From Endothia cerciana (taxonomy: Eukaryota; Ascomycota; Sordariomycetes; Diaporthales; Cryphonectriaceae), in NCBI GenBank assembly GCA_026119935.1, contig JALRMH010000010.1, forward strand, positions 310,001 through 374,000: a DNA stretch of 64,000 nucleotides. Reading direction: 5' to 3'. The notes below the pieces were generated by a model. That model made no database searches, was not told where the DNA came from, and saw only the letters and a list, made by a program, of their open reading frames with translations. Shown here one piece after another: positions 48,561 through 58,953 of the stretch; the first letter of the stretch is position 1, and every line of letters starts with the position of its first letter. The position numbers were made by a program, and so were the translations under genes.

Positions 48561-48692
48561 TAGCTACGATTGGTTTCGATCCAACGTCCTCCGGGTTATG
48601 AGCCCGGCGCCTGTGATTTTTGTTAGCACCAAATTTGTGGTTTTACGTCGGGAAGGACTTGATAACTCACTCTTCCCCTGAGCTACGTAGCT
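48561..48692 (-). tRNA. Initiator tRNA-Met (CAU), interrupted in the D stem
   Basis: Exons 48692-48671 (22 nt) and 48610-48561 (50 nt) form a 72-nt cloverleaf after removal of 60 nt. It has a 7-bp acceptor stem (AGCTACG/CGTAGCT) and A73. The D stem is GCTC/GAGC with the seven-base D loop AGGGGAA. The anticodon stem CCGGG/CCCGG encloses CTCATAA, and the T stem is GTTGG/CCAAT with loop ATCGAAA. Initiator identity is shown by A1:U72, three G:C pairs flanking the anticodon loop, and A54/A60 in the T loop. The layout matches the yeast initiator length for length. A box (TAGCTCAGGGG) and B box (GGATCGAAACC) are intact. Without removal of the insert the D stem ends in a weaker G:U-containing pairing and the anticodon arm is displaced by 60 nt. 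Confidence 0.88.
48611..48670 (-). other. 60-nt spliceosomal-looking intron inside the initiator tRNA
   Basis: Begins GTGAGT and ends CACAG, with GCTAAC placed about 10-12 nt before the end. These are the same three signals, and the same length, as the mRNA introns in this window. It lies between tRNA positions 23 and 24, in the 3' strand of the D stem, not at the standard 37/38 site. Longest T run is three, so Pol III should read through. The intron ends can pair as GUGA/UCAC. A classical bulge-helix-bulge was not seen, but was not tested computationally. Confidence 0.75.
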
Positions 48693-49755
48693 GATAGAAT
48701 ATTGGTAATTTTGACATGCTTATATTGTGCCGTGAGCGCGATGACTCACGCTTACCCTTGTGGACCCCCCCCCGGCCCGATTCTGCCCGACTCGGTCCCA
48801 GTTGATCCCCATCAAAACCGGACTTGGGCCTTCAATCACAACCAAGGTCCTGCATAATATGTAGTGCAGGAGATTTGGAGTTTCCAACGCGAAATATCAA
48901 GTGAAATAAGCACTGCATCATCCCTGATGCTCTGTAGACTGCAACGTCAGCCGGTCCCTACTTTCGGCCGGGCACGCCGTATCCTGGAACCGAGGCGACG
49001 GAAACTGAGACCCTGCGGGCTCACACTGCCGCGGGGTTCAGCATAAGTTTCCGACAACCTGGGTCTTCTAGAAGCTCGACGCCACGGGCGGAGGCTCTCG
49101 AGATCTTAGCCTCTTAGGTCAAGCGGCCGTCATGCTTTTGTCATTCGCCGTGCCCGACACTAGAGACACCAATGAACGGATACAGAAGTAACGCGACAAT
49201 AGGCTCCCCTTGCTATTGTTCTCCCTGGTCCGCCTTCTGGCTTTGTCGCTCCCACCCCACTCCTGGCTTCGAGAAGCTCTGAGTCGCGGCATGGGACCAT
49301 AACCGCGTGGGCAAAAGCCCGGTGAAACAATAGACCTCTGGCCGGCGAGAAGATGATTCCGCGTAGGACACGTCTTGGGTCATTCCAATAGCCGAAGGGG
49401 CCTATGTGCGGGCTACCACGTGGTGATCAAGGGGCCGATATATAAGTTGTCCTGTTGCGGGTTGTTGAGAGGCGCTCGGAACCGTCACATTGAAATATGG
49501 ATCGCATCAATCCTCAAGTGGGAGAATGATTAGAATCGTTTCTTCTCAATCACCGCGCGAGGAACAATATCTACGGATCTCACCATCAGATTTGCCCATT
49601 TAGACTACACTTGGAGGCTTACTTGCACAGACGAGTTTAGCAATCCTGGGGACCCCCGCCCCCGATCTCTGTTCCCACGCACCACTCGATCAAGAAGACT
49701 AGTCTGCAGGTCCTTCAGCTCTCCTAGGACCTCGGATTTCTTTACAACTACCGAT
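48693..49755. other. Intergenic
   Basis: Upstream of the tRNA and of the decayed dehydrogenase. A C-rich 9-C stretch occurs near 48766-48774. No gene seen. Confidence 0.45.
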
Positions 49756-50513
49756 ATGACTAACACGCTGACAATGGACGGAAAAGTCTACACCGTCACT
49801 GGTGCCGCCGGCGGGATCAGGTTGACGCCTGGATCTCGAGGACCACAGAGAAGTTTGGCAGGATTGGTGGGTGCGTGAACAACGCCGGTGAGGATCCCTT
49901 GCGGGTGACCTTTTCTGGCCAATCATGGGAGGAAAGCTGCTGACCATCCCCGTGCAGGCGTCATGGGGACCATTGCCGACATCCCAAATGTCGCGGAAGA
50001 CGCGTTAGACCAGGTCCTCGGTGTTAACCTCAAAGGCACGTTCAACTGCCTGCGCGCCCAGCTCCCTAGGACTGTCGACGGAGGAAGCATTGTCAACATC
50101 GCCAGCATGTCCGGCCTGCCTGCCTGCCGTGCCCTTCTTCTCGCCCTACTGCGTCTCTAACCACGCCGTGATCGGCCTAACCAAGACGGCTGCGAGGGAG
50201 AATGCGGCCCGGGGCGTCAGGGTCAATGCAGTATGTCCGTGAGTAATTCTCGAACGCCCGTTGTCCTGCCAGGCCACTTGTTGCGCTCGCTAACTCAGGC
50301 TACCTCAGAGGCATGACCGAGTCGCCGATGCTTACTTCGTTCCTAAAGCTGGCCTGGAAGGCTGCCACTCCAGAGCATGTCGCGGACAGACAGCTCTTCA
50401 AACGGGCAGCAAAGGCGGAGGAAATTGCCGCAATGGTTGTGTTCCTCTTGGATAAGGACAGCAAGTTGATCACTGGAGAGGCCTACCCCGTTAGTGGGGG
50501 TTGGGATGTCTAA
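49756..50513 (+). pseudogene. Short-chain dehydrogenase/reductase, decayed
   Basis: A classical SDR with three lesions. (1) After KVYTVTGAAGGI the sequence jumps out of frame straight to VDAWISRTTEKFG, so about 45 residues of the cofactor-binding fold are missing. (2) After SIVNIASMSGLPA a CTGC triplicate (about 50115-50128) shifts the frame by +1, and the real continuation VPFFSPYCVSNHAV is in the next frame. (3) The catalytic YxxxK reads YCVSN, so the lysine is replaced by asparagine. Splice sites are otherwise normal: introns 49888-49957 and 50239-50308, with CTGAC and GCTAAC branches. The end (FLLDKDSKLITGEAYPVSGG) is typical of SDRs. The deletion and Lys loss make sequencing error alone an insufficient explanation. 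Confidence 0.8.
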
Positions 50514-50909
50514 GAACTATTGGCGATGAGCTTGTGGACTGTGTCGATCGAGTGACTGCTTCTTCATCCAGAACTTGCATTCATAGGCAATGACGCACAC
50601 ACGAAGCCGGCTCAAGTGAGATTATACAAGCTGACGCACGTAAGAATCAGACCAGAATAGAAGGTTAGGAAAAGCAGAGAACCTCTCTGCTTCTGTTTCC
50701 TTCTCAGCACGGCGGAGGACAATTAAAGCCCCAGTAGCGGGATTTTTTTAGAAGGGGGGGGGGGGGCGGGGCGCGGGGTTCACGCCTTTGCCCTAACCCT
50801 CTTAAGGCCCAGACTGCCCCGGCTCATCTTCGGCTGCAGGTCTGAAGTTTTGAACGTCGTCTCTCCATCTTCGAACCCTCGACGTCAACATGGTGGACAT
50901 GATGGCATA
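50514..50909. other. Intergenic; T7 and G13 tracts, telomere-like motif
   Basis: Contains T7, a 13-G run at 50754-50766 and CCCTAACCCT at 50791-50800. Upstream region of the asparagine-synthetase-like gene. Confidence 0.5.
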
Positions 50910-52791
50910 ATGTGCGGCATCCACGTGGTGATTTCTGCTTCCGGGTCGTACGAGATCCCAGCAAATCTACGACGATGTCTTTGCAACCGCGGGCCAGACC
51001 ACATTGCCACACACGAGGCACAACTTTGGGACGGAGGCGATGACGCACCCAAAACACATCTCTCATTCACGTCGACAGTGCTCGCCCTCCGCGGAGACCA
51101 CGTTGCGAGACAGCCCTTCATCGATGCTTACAGCGGATCGGTATTCTGCTGGAATGGGGAGGCGTGGAGATTTCGTCATCACGACATCGCTGGGAACGAT
51201 GGCGAGGCGATCGCTGGCCTCCTGGCCGAGGCGGTGCGGCGGGGGGAGGCGGAGCGTGAGGCGGCTATTCTGAAGGTGTTGCGATCTGTTGATGGTCCTT
51301 TCGCGTTTGCATTCTTTGACAAAGCTTCGAAGAAGCTCTACTTTGGTCGCGACAGACTCGGAAGGCGATCCTTACTCATTCGGCATGACGATCACGAGCT
51401 AGTCATTTCCAGCGTCGCGGACTCTGTTGACCCTCAGTGGAAGGAAGTGGAGGCCGACGGAATTTATGTGTTAGATTTGGGCCTCGATGTGGTTGGCAGT
51501 CAAGCAGACGGATTGGTTGCTCCCGCTACGACGCTTGACTGGCTGGAAGGCGAGGATACGATGGATTTCGTGAGTATCCAATTATAGCAACATTTCCACG
51601 CCTTCATTAATACATTGGGAGGTTTCCTAGCTTATCTCTTGCAGGTTTCCGCTATCGGAAGATTCAATGAAAATGTACCAGGCAAAGAAGCACTACCGGC
51701 AGTCGACTCAGCATCGGTGGCAGCACTACGGCAGCAGTTGACCGAGTCGCTCAGACTGCGCGTCTTGAATGTACCTGCACCGCCCAGTACTGAGCCCCAG
51801 CAATTGCCAACCAAGGTGGCAGTATTGTTCTCCGGGGGGCTGGACTGTACCGTCTTAGCGAGGGTCTGTCACGATCTTCTTCCACCCGATCAAGACATCG
51901 ATTTGATCAATGTCGCTTTCGAGAATCCGCGAGTGGCTGCGACTACCAAGAAATCAAAGGATCCAAACCTCACCGAGTCTTTTGACATCTATGAGGCCTG
52001 CCCTGACAGAGTAACAGGAAGGAAGTCCTTCGCTGAACTCCAAGTGGTCTGTCCTGGGCGGGCTTGGCGTCTCATTGCAGTAAGTTTGCCTTTCGGTTGC
52101 CCATGCTTAGGCTGTTCTCTTACAGGCTCCACAGGTCAACGTTCCGTACTCAGAATACCTCAGCCACAAAGGAGAGGTCACCTCGCTGATCTATCCCCAC
52201 AACACCGAAATGGATCTCTCCATCGCCTGTGCCTTGTATTTTGCCGCGCGAGGCCAGGGAACAGTCTTCAAAGATACAATATCAACCTCTTCTACACAAT
52301 ACGTCACTACCGCGCGAGTGCTCCTCTCAGGGCTCGGTGCCGATGAGCTCTTTGGAGGCTACGTCCGCCATGCCACCGCCTTTCAAAGACAAGGCTACCG
52401 TGGCCTGGTTGACGAGCTGAAGCTCGACGTCAGCCGGTTGGGCAAGCGCAACCTGGGCAGAGACGATCGAGCCATGTCACACTGGGGCCGCGAGATTCGC
52501 TTCCCTTTCCTTGATGAAGACTTGGTGCGATGGGCTATCGGGGTTCCAGTCTGGCAGAAATGCGACTTCGGGCACTCGGACGGTGGTGTTGAGCCCGGGA
52601 AACGGGTCTTGCGGCTTCTGGCGCTGGAGCTTGGCATGTCCGGTGTGGCTACTGAAAAGAAGCGGGCGGTGAGTCTTATTCTTAGTGGAGGTGACTGCTA
52701 ATGCTGACCTTGAACATGCCAGATTCAATTCGGCTCCCGAACAGCTAAAATGGAGAGTGGGAAGGTGAAGGGAACTACACTGTTATCATGA
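50910..52791 (+). CDS. Asparagine synthetase domain-containing protein (ASNSD1-like)
   Basis: Exons 50910-51569, 51645-52079, 52126-52668 and 52723-52791 give 568 aa. The start at MCGIHVV places Cys2 as the N-terminal nucleophile of a class-II glutamine amidotransferase domain (RGPDH, WNGEAWRF, GPFAFAFFD, GRDRLGRRS). The synthetase part has a pyrophosphate loop FSGGLDCTVLA near residue 283, LLSGLGADELFGGY and REIRFPFLDEDLVRW. The C-terminal exon encodes KRAIQFGSRTAKM. The SGG-x-DC loop and overall layout match the ASNSD1 class rather than canonical Asn synthetase. Its reaction in fungi is not established. Introns are 46-75 nt, among the shortest here. Confidence 0.9.
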
Positions 52792-53403
52792 TACCCAGAT
52801 TTTGACAGCCATGAAGGTGCCGCAGCCCCGCTGTGATGACAACACAGATACTTCCGAGTCGAGGAGCATACACTCAGACATCATGACGACTGTGTCGTTT
52901 CGCGAAGAAACCCTTCGTCGTGTATTGATCTGGCTTTCTCTGACAATGACGTCGTAAAAGGCAAGTCTGAGCCAGGCATGGACACTTCGAGCACCTTGGT
53001 CTGTATTTGCAATCAAATGCCCGCAGACTTCTCCATTCCGCTTATTGGTTCAATGTCATTGCCATTCCGAGGATCGTATGAGAGAAGACGTGGACGCCAT
53101 GAGCACCAGTGTTCCCACGAGCGTCTGTGCCGCAAAAGATCCCACGGTGCACCTAGTGGACACGTCCTTCATTGAGAAGGAGAAGCCGAGGAAGTTTTAT
53201 TCGGTGTGAGGCTATTCTTGGCTGCCATACCTGCTGGTTCTGTAGAATGCGCTACGTTCCTTGATGGAGATTGAATAGAGGGGAGTACCATGCCGCCCGA
53301 GGAGAAAGAAAGAAAAAAAAAAGAAAAAAAAATTCTAGGTCGAAGCCTGTTCGTTCCAGCCTCCAACATGGGCCATTCAGCAATCAGCTACCGTGATGAT
53401 GAC
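52792..53403. other. Intergenic, tail-to-tail; A-rich tract
   Basis: 3' flanks of the ASNSD1-like and amidase genes. A-rich low-complexity stretch at about 53305-53333. Confidence 0.45.
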
Positions 53404-55979
53404 TCACAACTCGTCTGCAGACCACTGAACGGCGTACGTGTTATCACTCGCTTGCGCTTCGATGAGCGTCTCGATCTGACCGCCCTTGACATCCGGTCCG
53501 TCGTCCACGTTCCTGCTGTTATTTCCCAATGGAAACGTATATCGACCTGTATCAATTTTTGTACGCCATCCCGCCATTTGCAAAGCTTCTTGTGCCAAGC
53601 GAATGAGCGCCAGATCGGTGCCTAAGAAGCAGGTCAGCGTAGATCCAACCAGGTTTCTGCTCAACGACATCCGGGCCCCCTTACCTCTAGCGCCCATGAT
53701 GGAAGCACATATCGGCCTGTGCTCAGTCACTCCGCTTATGCGAGACTCGTAGGCGAGCTGGGCAACTGTTCAATCTGCAATCAGCCGTCGAATTGCCGAC
53801 GCTAGTCCCGTGTACATAGGGGGATCAACTTACAGCACACAACTAGTTGAGGAGTCCCCAAAAGTGGTGAAAGTAGCTGGAACTCGAGACCCTCAGACAT
53901 TCTAGGCTCGCTTTTCCAGGTTTAGCATTCAGCAGAACGTGCTACGCTGGAGCGAGGAGGAGGTAGATCATGACGGCCTCCTCACGAAGACTGTGAAGGG
54001 GTGCCGGCTTACTCTGGAGGGACGTCTCGATATTGAGGTCCGGCGATTCCACAAGGCAGAATTACTATTGCATCTTGGAGATCTCCGTGATTTGTGGACA
54101 TTACCGTTGTATCAAACCACTCCCTGAAGGTGTCGATCTTTGTGATATATAAATCGTACTCCTGTTGTGTGACGTTGGCGCCGACGTTCCTGAAAATAAA
54201 GTCAGTCAGGCAAGTAAAAGTATGAGCACTGGGATACAATATGCGTACCACCAAAAGCGAGGGGAGGCCTCAACGAAAGGTTCTTTGCCAAACTTCTCAC
54301 AATATTCGCAAAGGAAGTGTTCTGAGATGTGGTAGTAATCATAACAGAGAGACCAGTTGGGCGCCTAAGAAGGAAAGTTAGTTGAGCCTGACCAATTTGG
54401 ATGGCGAATGGAGCGGGGGAACCGGCCTTCTTCATGAAGTCCTGCAAAGATTGGCCGGCTGCATGAGACTCGGGAGGAGGGCTCTCTTCCCAGAGCTGTG
54501 CAAAACTGACTGCGACCCTTTTGACGCCTATGTAAGCTTCCAAGGTTTCTACAAACTGGTCAACCAGTAGCTGATGTCTCGTGTCTGGAAGGGGGAAGAA
54601 GTCAGTCGGAAATACGATCCGCCGAGGCGAACTCTTGCCTCCATCTGGAGTTACGTCAAGGCTGTGCTCTACGATGAAGGCGAGATCATCCAGACTGCGC
54701 CCAAACAGCCCAACAGTGTCGTATCTCCTGAAACAAGGTTACCAATTTGAGCACACAAAAATGAGGTTCCATGACAAGTATGCTCACGGAGACATGATCT
54801 TAACACCGTCCAGGGATGCCGAGCCGAACGTTGGGCGGAGAGCATGGAGGCCATGGTACGTGGCTGGCCCTCTGACGCTTCCTGCAGCTGCATCGTGGGT
54901 CACAATCAATATGGCACCAACCATACACGTTCGCAGGGCAGGGCACACAAAATCTTACAATCGCCCCCGACACCGTGGTCAAGCCACGAATACCCCGCGA
55001 GAGATGCTGCAGCCCCTGTTGAGCTGCCTGAGGGGGATTGATACCGATCGCCCCTGGGGTTTGCCGGTGCGTGGAAGTCGACCCACTCCCTCCCGGTCAC
55101 GAACTGCGTCGTTCTGGTCTTCCCGACGATGATGGCACCCTGGTCAAGCAACCGCTTTACGTAGGGTGCATTTGTGGTGGCTGCAGGATACAGCTCCGCC
55201 CAGGCTCGGCTCGACAGGGTTGTTTTCACCCCTTCGATGTCGAAAATGTCCTTTACTGACACGCGAGCACCCGCCAAAGGCCTGTCCGAGTCAGGCTTGT
55301 AGTAGAGACGACTGGGTACCGGGATGCACCTGGAGAGTCCGTTCGAGGGCTGAGGCGCTACGGCTTGAAAACTGCTCGACGTGTCAGGAGCCGAATATAG
55401 GGTACATGCAGTAGCAGAAAGGAACGTTCGTCACCTTATTGGATCGTAAGGATCATCCGGTAGCAGACCGAACGTGAAGGCCTCGAGATCATCCGGATAC
55501 AGTCGCCACGCTTGGTGCAAATTCCGACCGCTCAGAAAATACGGTCCAGAAGGCAACTGGGTCCCCTCTTGAAGCGGACCCGGTTCGGAGGCCATATGGT
55601 ATACAGAAGCAAAGCGGTCGAAGGCTGGGCCGGAGATGTTCTTGAGTGCCTCGCCGGACAACGAAGCGGATGCAGATGGCTTGACGACAATAATGCCGGT
55701 GAATTCGTCCGTACAAACATCGTCATTGGTGACCATGTATTGTAAAGTATTCCAAAGTTCTTCAGGGCCAGCACTGACCTCCTCCTCGCTCAGTACGACC
55801 ACGGGTATGATCTGGTCTGCCCTCACGCTCTCCTCGACGGTGCCCTAGCTTTTCTTAGCAGCCTACTCAAGTCCGCAGTGTTATCAGTGGGAGGTGGAGT
55901 ATCGCCATACCAGGACCCGAGGATGCAGCAGATAATCGATACCTGCAATCACGCATGTGACGATGTGCTTCAGTGCCAT
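53404..55979 (-). CDS. Amidase-signature protein with Arp1-like N-terminal domain
   Basis: About 654 aa in ten exons: 55979-55911, 55844-55435, 55371-54959, 54887-54788, 54727-~54423, 54364-54249, 54189-54013, 53910-53834, 53765-53685, 53621-53404. The N-terminal ~160 residues resemble the domain fused to fungal amidases annotated as scytalone-dehydratase-like Arp1. The amidase core has VSVKDIFDIEGVKT (Lys of the triad), YQSPSGSSTGAAASLAGY (first Ser) and GGDSAGSVRGPATYHGLHAL (nucleophile Ser), the last made by splicing. C-terminal motifs RPICASIMGARGTDL and AGWRTKIDTGRYTF are intact. The substrate is unknown. The join between exons 5 and 6 (54364-54423) is one base out of phase with any GT-AG solution. 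Confidence 0.78.
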
Positions 55980-57701
55980 TTCGTGATGCTGCTGGCAAAG
56001 TTGCTTGTGTGATGTATCGTCGTGTTACCTATTGATGCGACGCCGATTTACGGGAAGCTTTACTGCAGCCATGAGAGCGCTGACTGTCCCACCTGTAGGG
56101 CGTTAAATCAAAAGCCGAATCTAGCCGTTTTGAGCAGTTTCCAGAAAAGTGGGTTAGGATTCGACGTCCCTTCTAGAGAAGATTTATCAAACAAACTACG
56201 AAAAACATTAATTTTGTAAGAAAATAGAAGTGAAATTGTATTGTTAGTCTTCAAGCGTAGTAAGATGTGTCGTTCAAACAGTCTGTGGACTGTAATGTTC
56301 GTCTAGCGCTCCAGTATTTTCCAAGTAAAGAGGCATGACCTAAATTCAAGACCGGGAACAGATATACGCAGCCAGATCCTCGCGAGTCCTACTTTCAATT
56401 TCGGATCCTCCAGTAAGGTGTCAGCAGATAAATGTAATTTCTCGAATGACTTTGAGATCTAAGACCGAGCCCGTCACATTACCTGTGCAATCAAGGCGTA
56501 AGCATGGAGTTGAAATTGTGGTGGAGGGTAGGCCCTGGAAATTGATATGAGGCCTTTGGACAAACTTTGGCTTCTGATCTATCCCCAGGACTTTGGATAG
56601 CAGGTCGTGTGCCAGGTATGTGGTGGGCGCAGCCGTACATCCCCAGGCAAATGGGTACAAGGTTCGAAAGTCTTCTAATGAACTCGTCTCCTTGATGACA
56701 ATCCAAAGCGAGTCCTGTCGCAGCATGTTCTCTTCTCAATCGTCTCTTCTGGGCATGGCTCGGCTCACGGCGGACCTGCCAAAGAACAGCCCCTGAACCG
56801 ATCCCAACAAGAACGAGTCGCGGCTTGTTTTCACCTCTCGAATGTCCACATTCGCCCTACCAAACAAGTTTGCGTACCTCCTTACACTTATCAGGGACCG
56901 GTGTTTTCTTGTGCCGCCAGAAGGAGGCAATACCTGCCGATCAATTTTAAGGTTACCAGCAGTGCGAGTCGTGGAAATCAACATGCTTTGTGAATATACC
57001 CAGTAGAACGGCCGCCGTATTGGATGTGTCAATGCGTCTTTCCAAGGTTGGGGAAGTGACGAGGCCTGCTGGCCCTCGAACTCGACCCATATAGCCTTTT
57101 ATCCTTCTTTTCGGCCTACAAATTCCTTGCATGGCTTATGAGACTGGTGGCCAAGTGGGTGTGAGATATACCATAGTACTGTGCAAGTAGCCATCACTAG
57201 ACGGGCGACGAATTCCTTCTGCGCGTCCTTAACCACGGAGGATACCCACCGACAGAGCGCCCACTTCGCCAAAGCAATGATAGACCACCACCATCATGAG
57301 TCTACCAGTCATCCTGCCTCGTCACCTCCGTACTCATATACCACACCATCAAGTTGTGCCGCGCGGCCCCGACATCGCCGCGGACAACGGAGCGTCGTCG
57401 GCTCTGCGGTTCGCCCTGATTTGCCTGATAGGTGTTACTGTCACGCGGAAGGCTTCCGAAGGGCTAAAGCGCTGAATACTACAGCGCCACGTAGCCTGCA
57501 GGCCAACAGAGGCTTGATAACCAATACAGACCCTGGTCAACGGTGAAGGTATTCCCAACGTGCATGGTGCGGAGAGTTGGTCAAAGCCGTGGCTGCCTGA
57601 GGCAGCAAGAGCTTCGTGTATATAACAAGACCCCTCGGAAGACCAGAGGCTTCGAGAGGAAGGGATCTCATCAAGCCCTTAGAGTCCCTTAGCAATTATC
57701 A
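55980..57701. other. Intergenic with unresolved minus-strand open frames
   Basis: Two frames on the minus strand (56421-56726 and 56736-57032) have protein-like composition but no recognised domain and could not be joined convincingly; a relic or orphan gene is possible. 56150-56300 is AT-rich. A TATA-like GTATATAAC lies at about 57617-57625, ahead of the membrane-protein gene. Confidence 0.35.
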
Positions 57702-58953
57702 GTGAATTCAGACCCCCAAGCCCTCTCCATACGAGCCCTTGTTACAGTTACGCTCTGGAACACCACCGAGATACTCCTCCTCATCTGGTGGTCTCTCAAG
57801 CGGCGCCGGAGCCTGTACTTCTGGAGCATCATCACGTCCGCCGCCGGGACCCTGATCTGCGCCATCTCACAGGTCGTTCACCTGGAGACACAAAGCCAGA
57901 GCGGCACGGTCGCGCTGGCAATCGGCTCAGCGGGCTGGGTGCCGATGGTGACGGGCCAGTCTCTCGTCCTATACTCGCGGCTCCACCTGCTCTGGGATAA
58001 CGCTCGCGTACTGAGATGTATCCTGGCCATGATCCTCCTCGACGCCGTCATTCTGCATGTTCCGACCATCGTCGTAAGCAGCCTCCCGTGTCGATTCCCA
58101 TCTCCATGTACCCACACCCTTTCGGCCTTCTCATAGCCTGGGTAATCTGCATCTCTTGTCCTGTGGGAATCCGGTCTTTGTACTGAGAATGGTCAAGGCG
58201 GTGCGCCATCCATCCCCTCCATTCACAATGAAGAAGCTTGTGCACCTGTTCCTCCATCGCTAAGTCTCTATGCTCTAGGTCGGAATCATTGCCTCATCCG
58301 CCGACGAAGGCTCGCGAGTGGTCAGGATTTATGCCGTCTTGGAGAGGCTCGAGGTCACCGTGTTCTTCCTCCAGGAGTTGTGCCTATCGGGCTTATATCT
58401 GTGGCGATCCTCGCACTTCCTGAAGCAATACGGTCGCCGGGCGGAATCAGACGACACCACCGCCCTGACGAGGGTGCTCCGGTCGCCCATCATGGTCAAC
58501 CTGGTTGTCATCATGTTGGACTGCAGCGTACTCACCCTGGAGTATCTGGACCTCTTTGTGGTCCAGCTGATCGTGAAGAATTTCGTCTACAGCGTCAAGC
58601 TGAAGGTGGAGCTGAACATACTCAACGGCCCCCGGGGCTTCATCCAGCACTTCCGGAGGTCTGATTTCAACTTCCAGAGGGGGGAGCAGCGGCGCCTACA
58701 GGAAAGCATGGAACGGCACTGGGAATTGGCGCTACACAGGGCATTTGGAACGACACCCCGAAGGGGGACGAGCTCCACGCCAGGAGACCCTGAGGATATA
58801 GGGCACGTGGCAGAGGGCCGGCAGATCTTGACCTCCGGTAGAAGAGGATCCACACCACCGGAGGCACGCCATCCTTGGGGTGGGAAGACAAGCTCTTCAG
58901 GAGAGCATCTGCCGTCGCGGTCTAGGACTCAAAGATCTCTGATTACGTCTTGA
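57702..58953 (+). CDS. Integral membrane protein, DUF7703-like; start codon reads GTG
   Basis: A fungal-specific multi-pass protein of 348 codons in exons 57702-58073 and 58279-58953. It has about six to seven hydrophobic helices, with the family's landmarks LWNTTEILLLIWWSLKRRRS, SLYFWSIITSA, WVPMVTGQSLVLYSRLHLL, ILAMILLDAVILHVPT and VFFLQELCLSGLYLW. A long hydrophilic, Ser/Arg-rich tail follows. The reading frame begins after TAG 57690-57692, and no ATG occurs before the first helix. The position expected for the initiator is GTG at 57702. Either initiation is at GUG, an upstream exon supplies ATG, or the start codon has been lost. The intron is 205 nt with clear ends. Function unknown. Confidence 0.65.

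Noticed and set aside
48611..48670. tRNA insert as an ordinary tRNA-endonuclease intron
   Set aside because: It is not at 37/38 and shows no obvious bulge-helix-bulge; kept only as an alternative to test.
56421..57032. Two minus-strand frames as one gene
   Set aside because: No splice solution or domain; left as an unresolved region.
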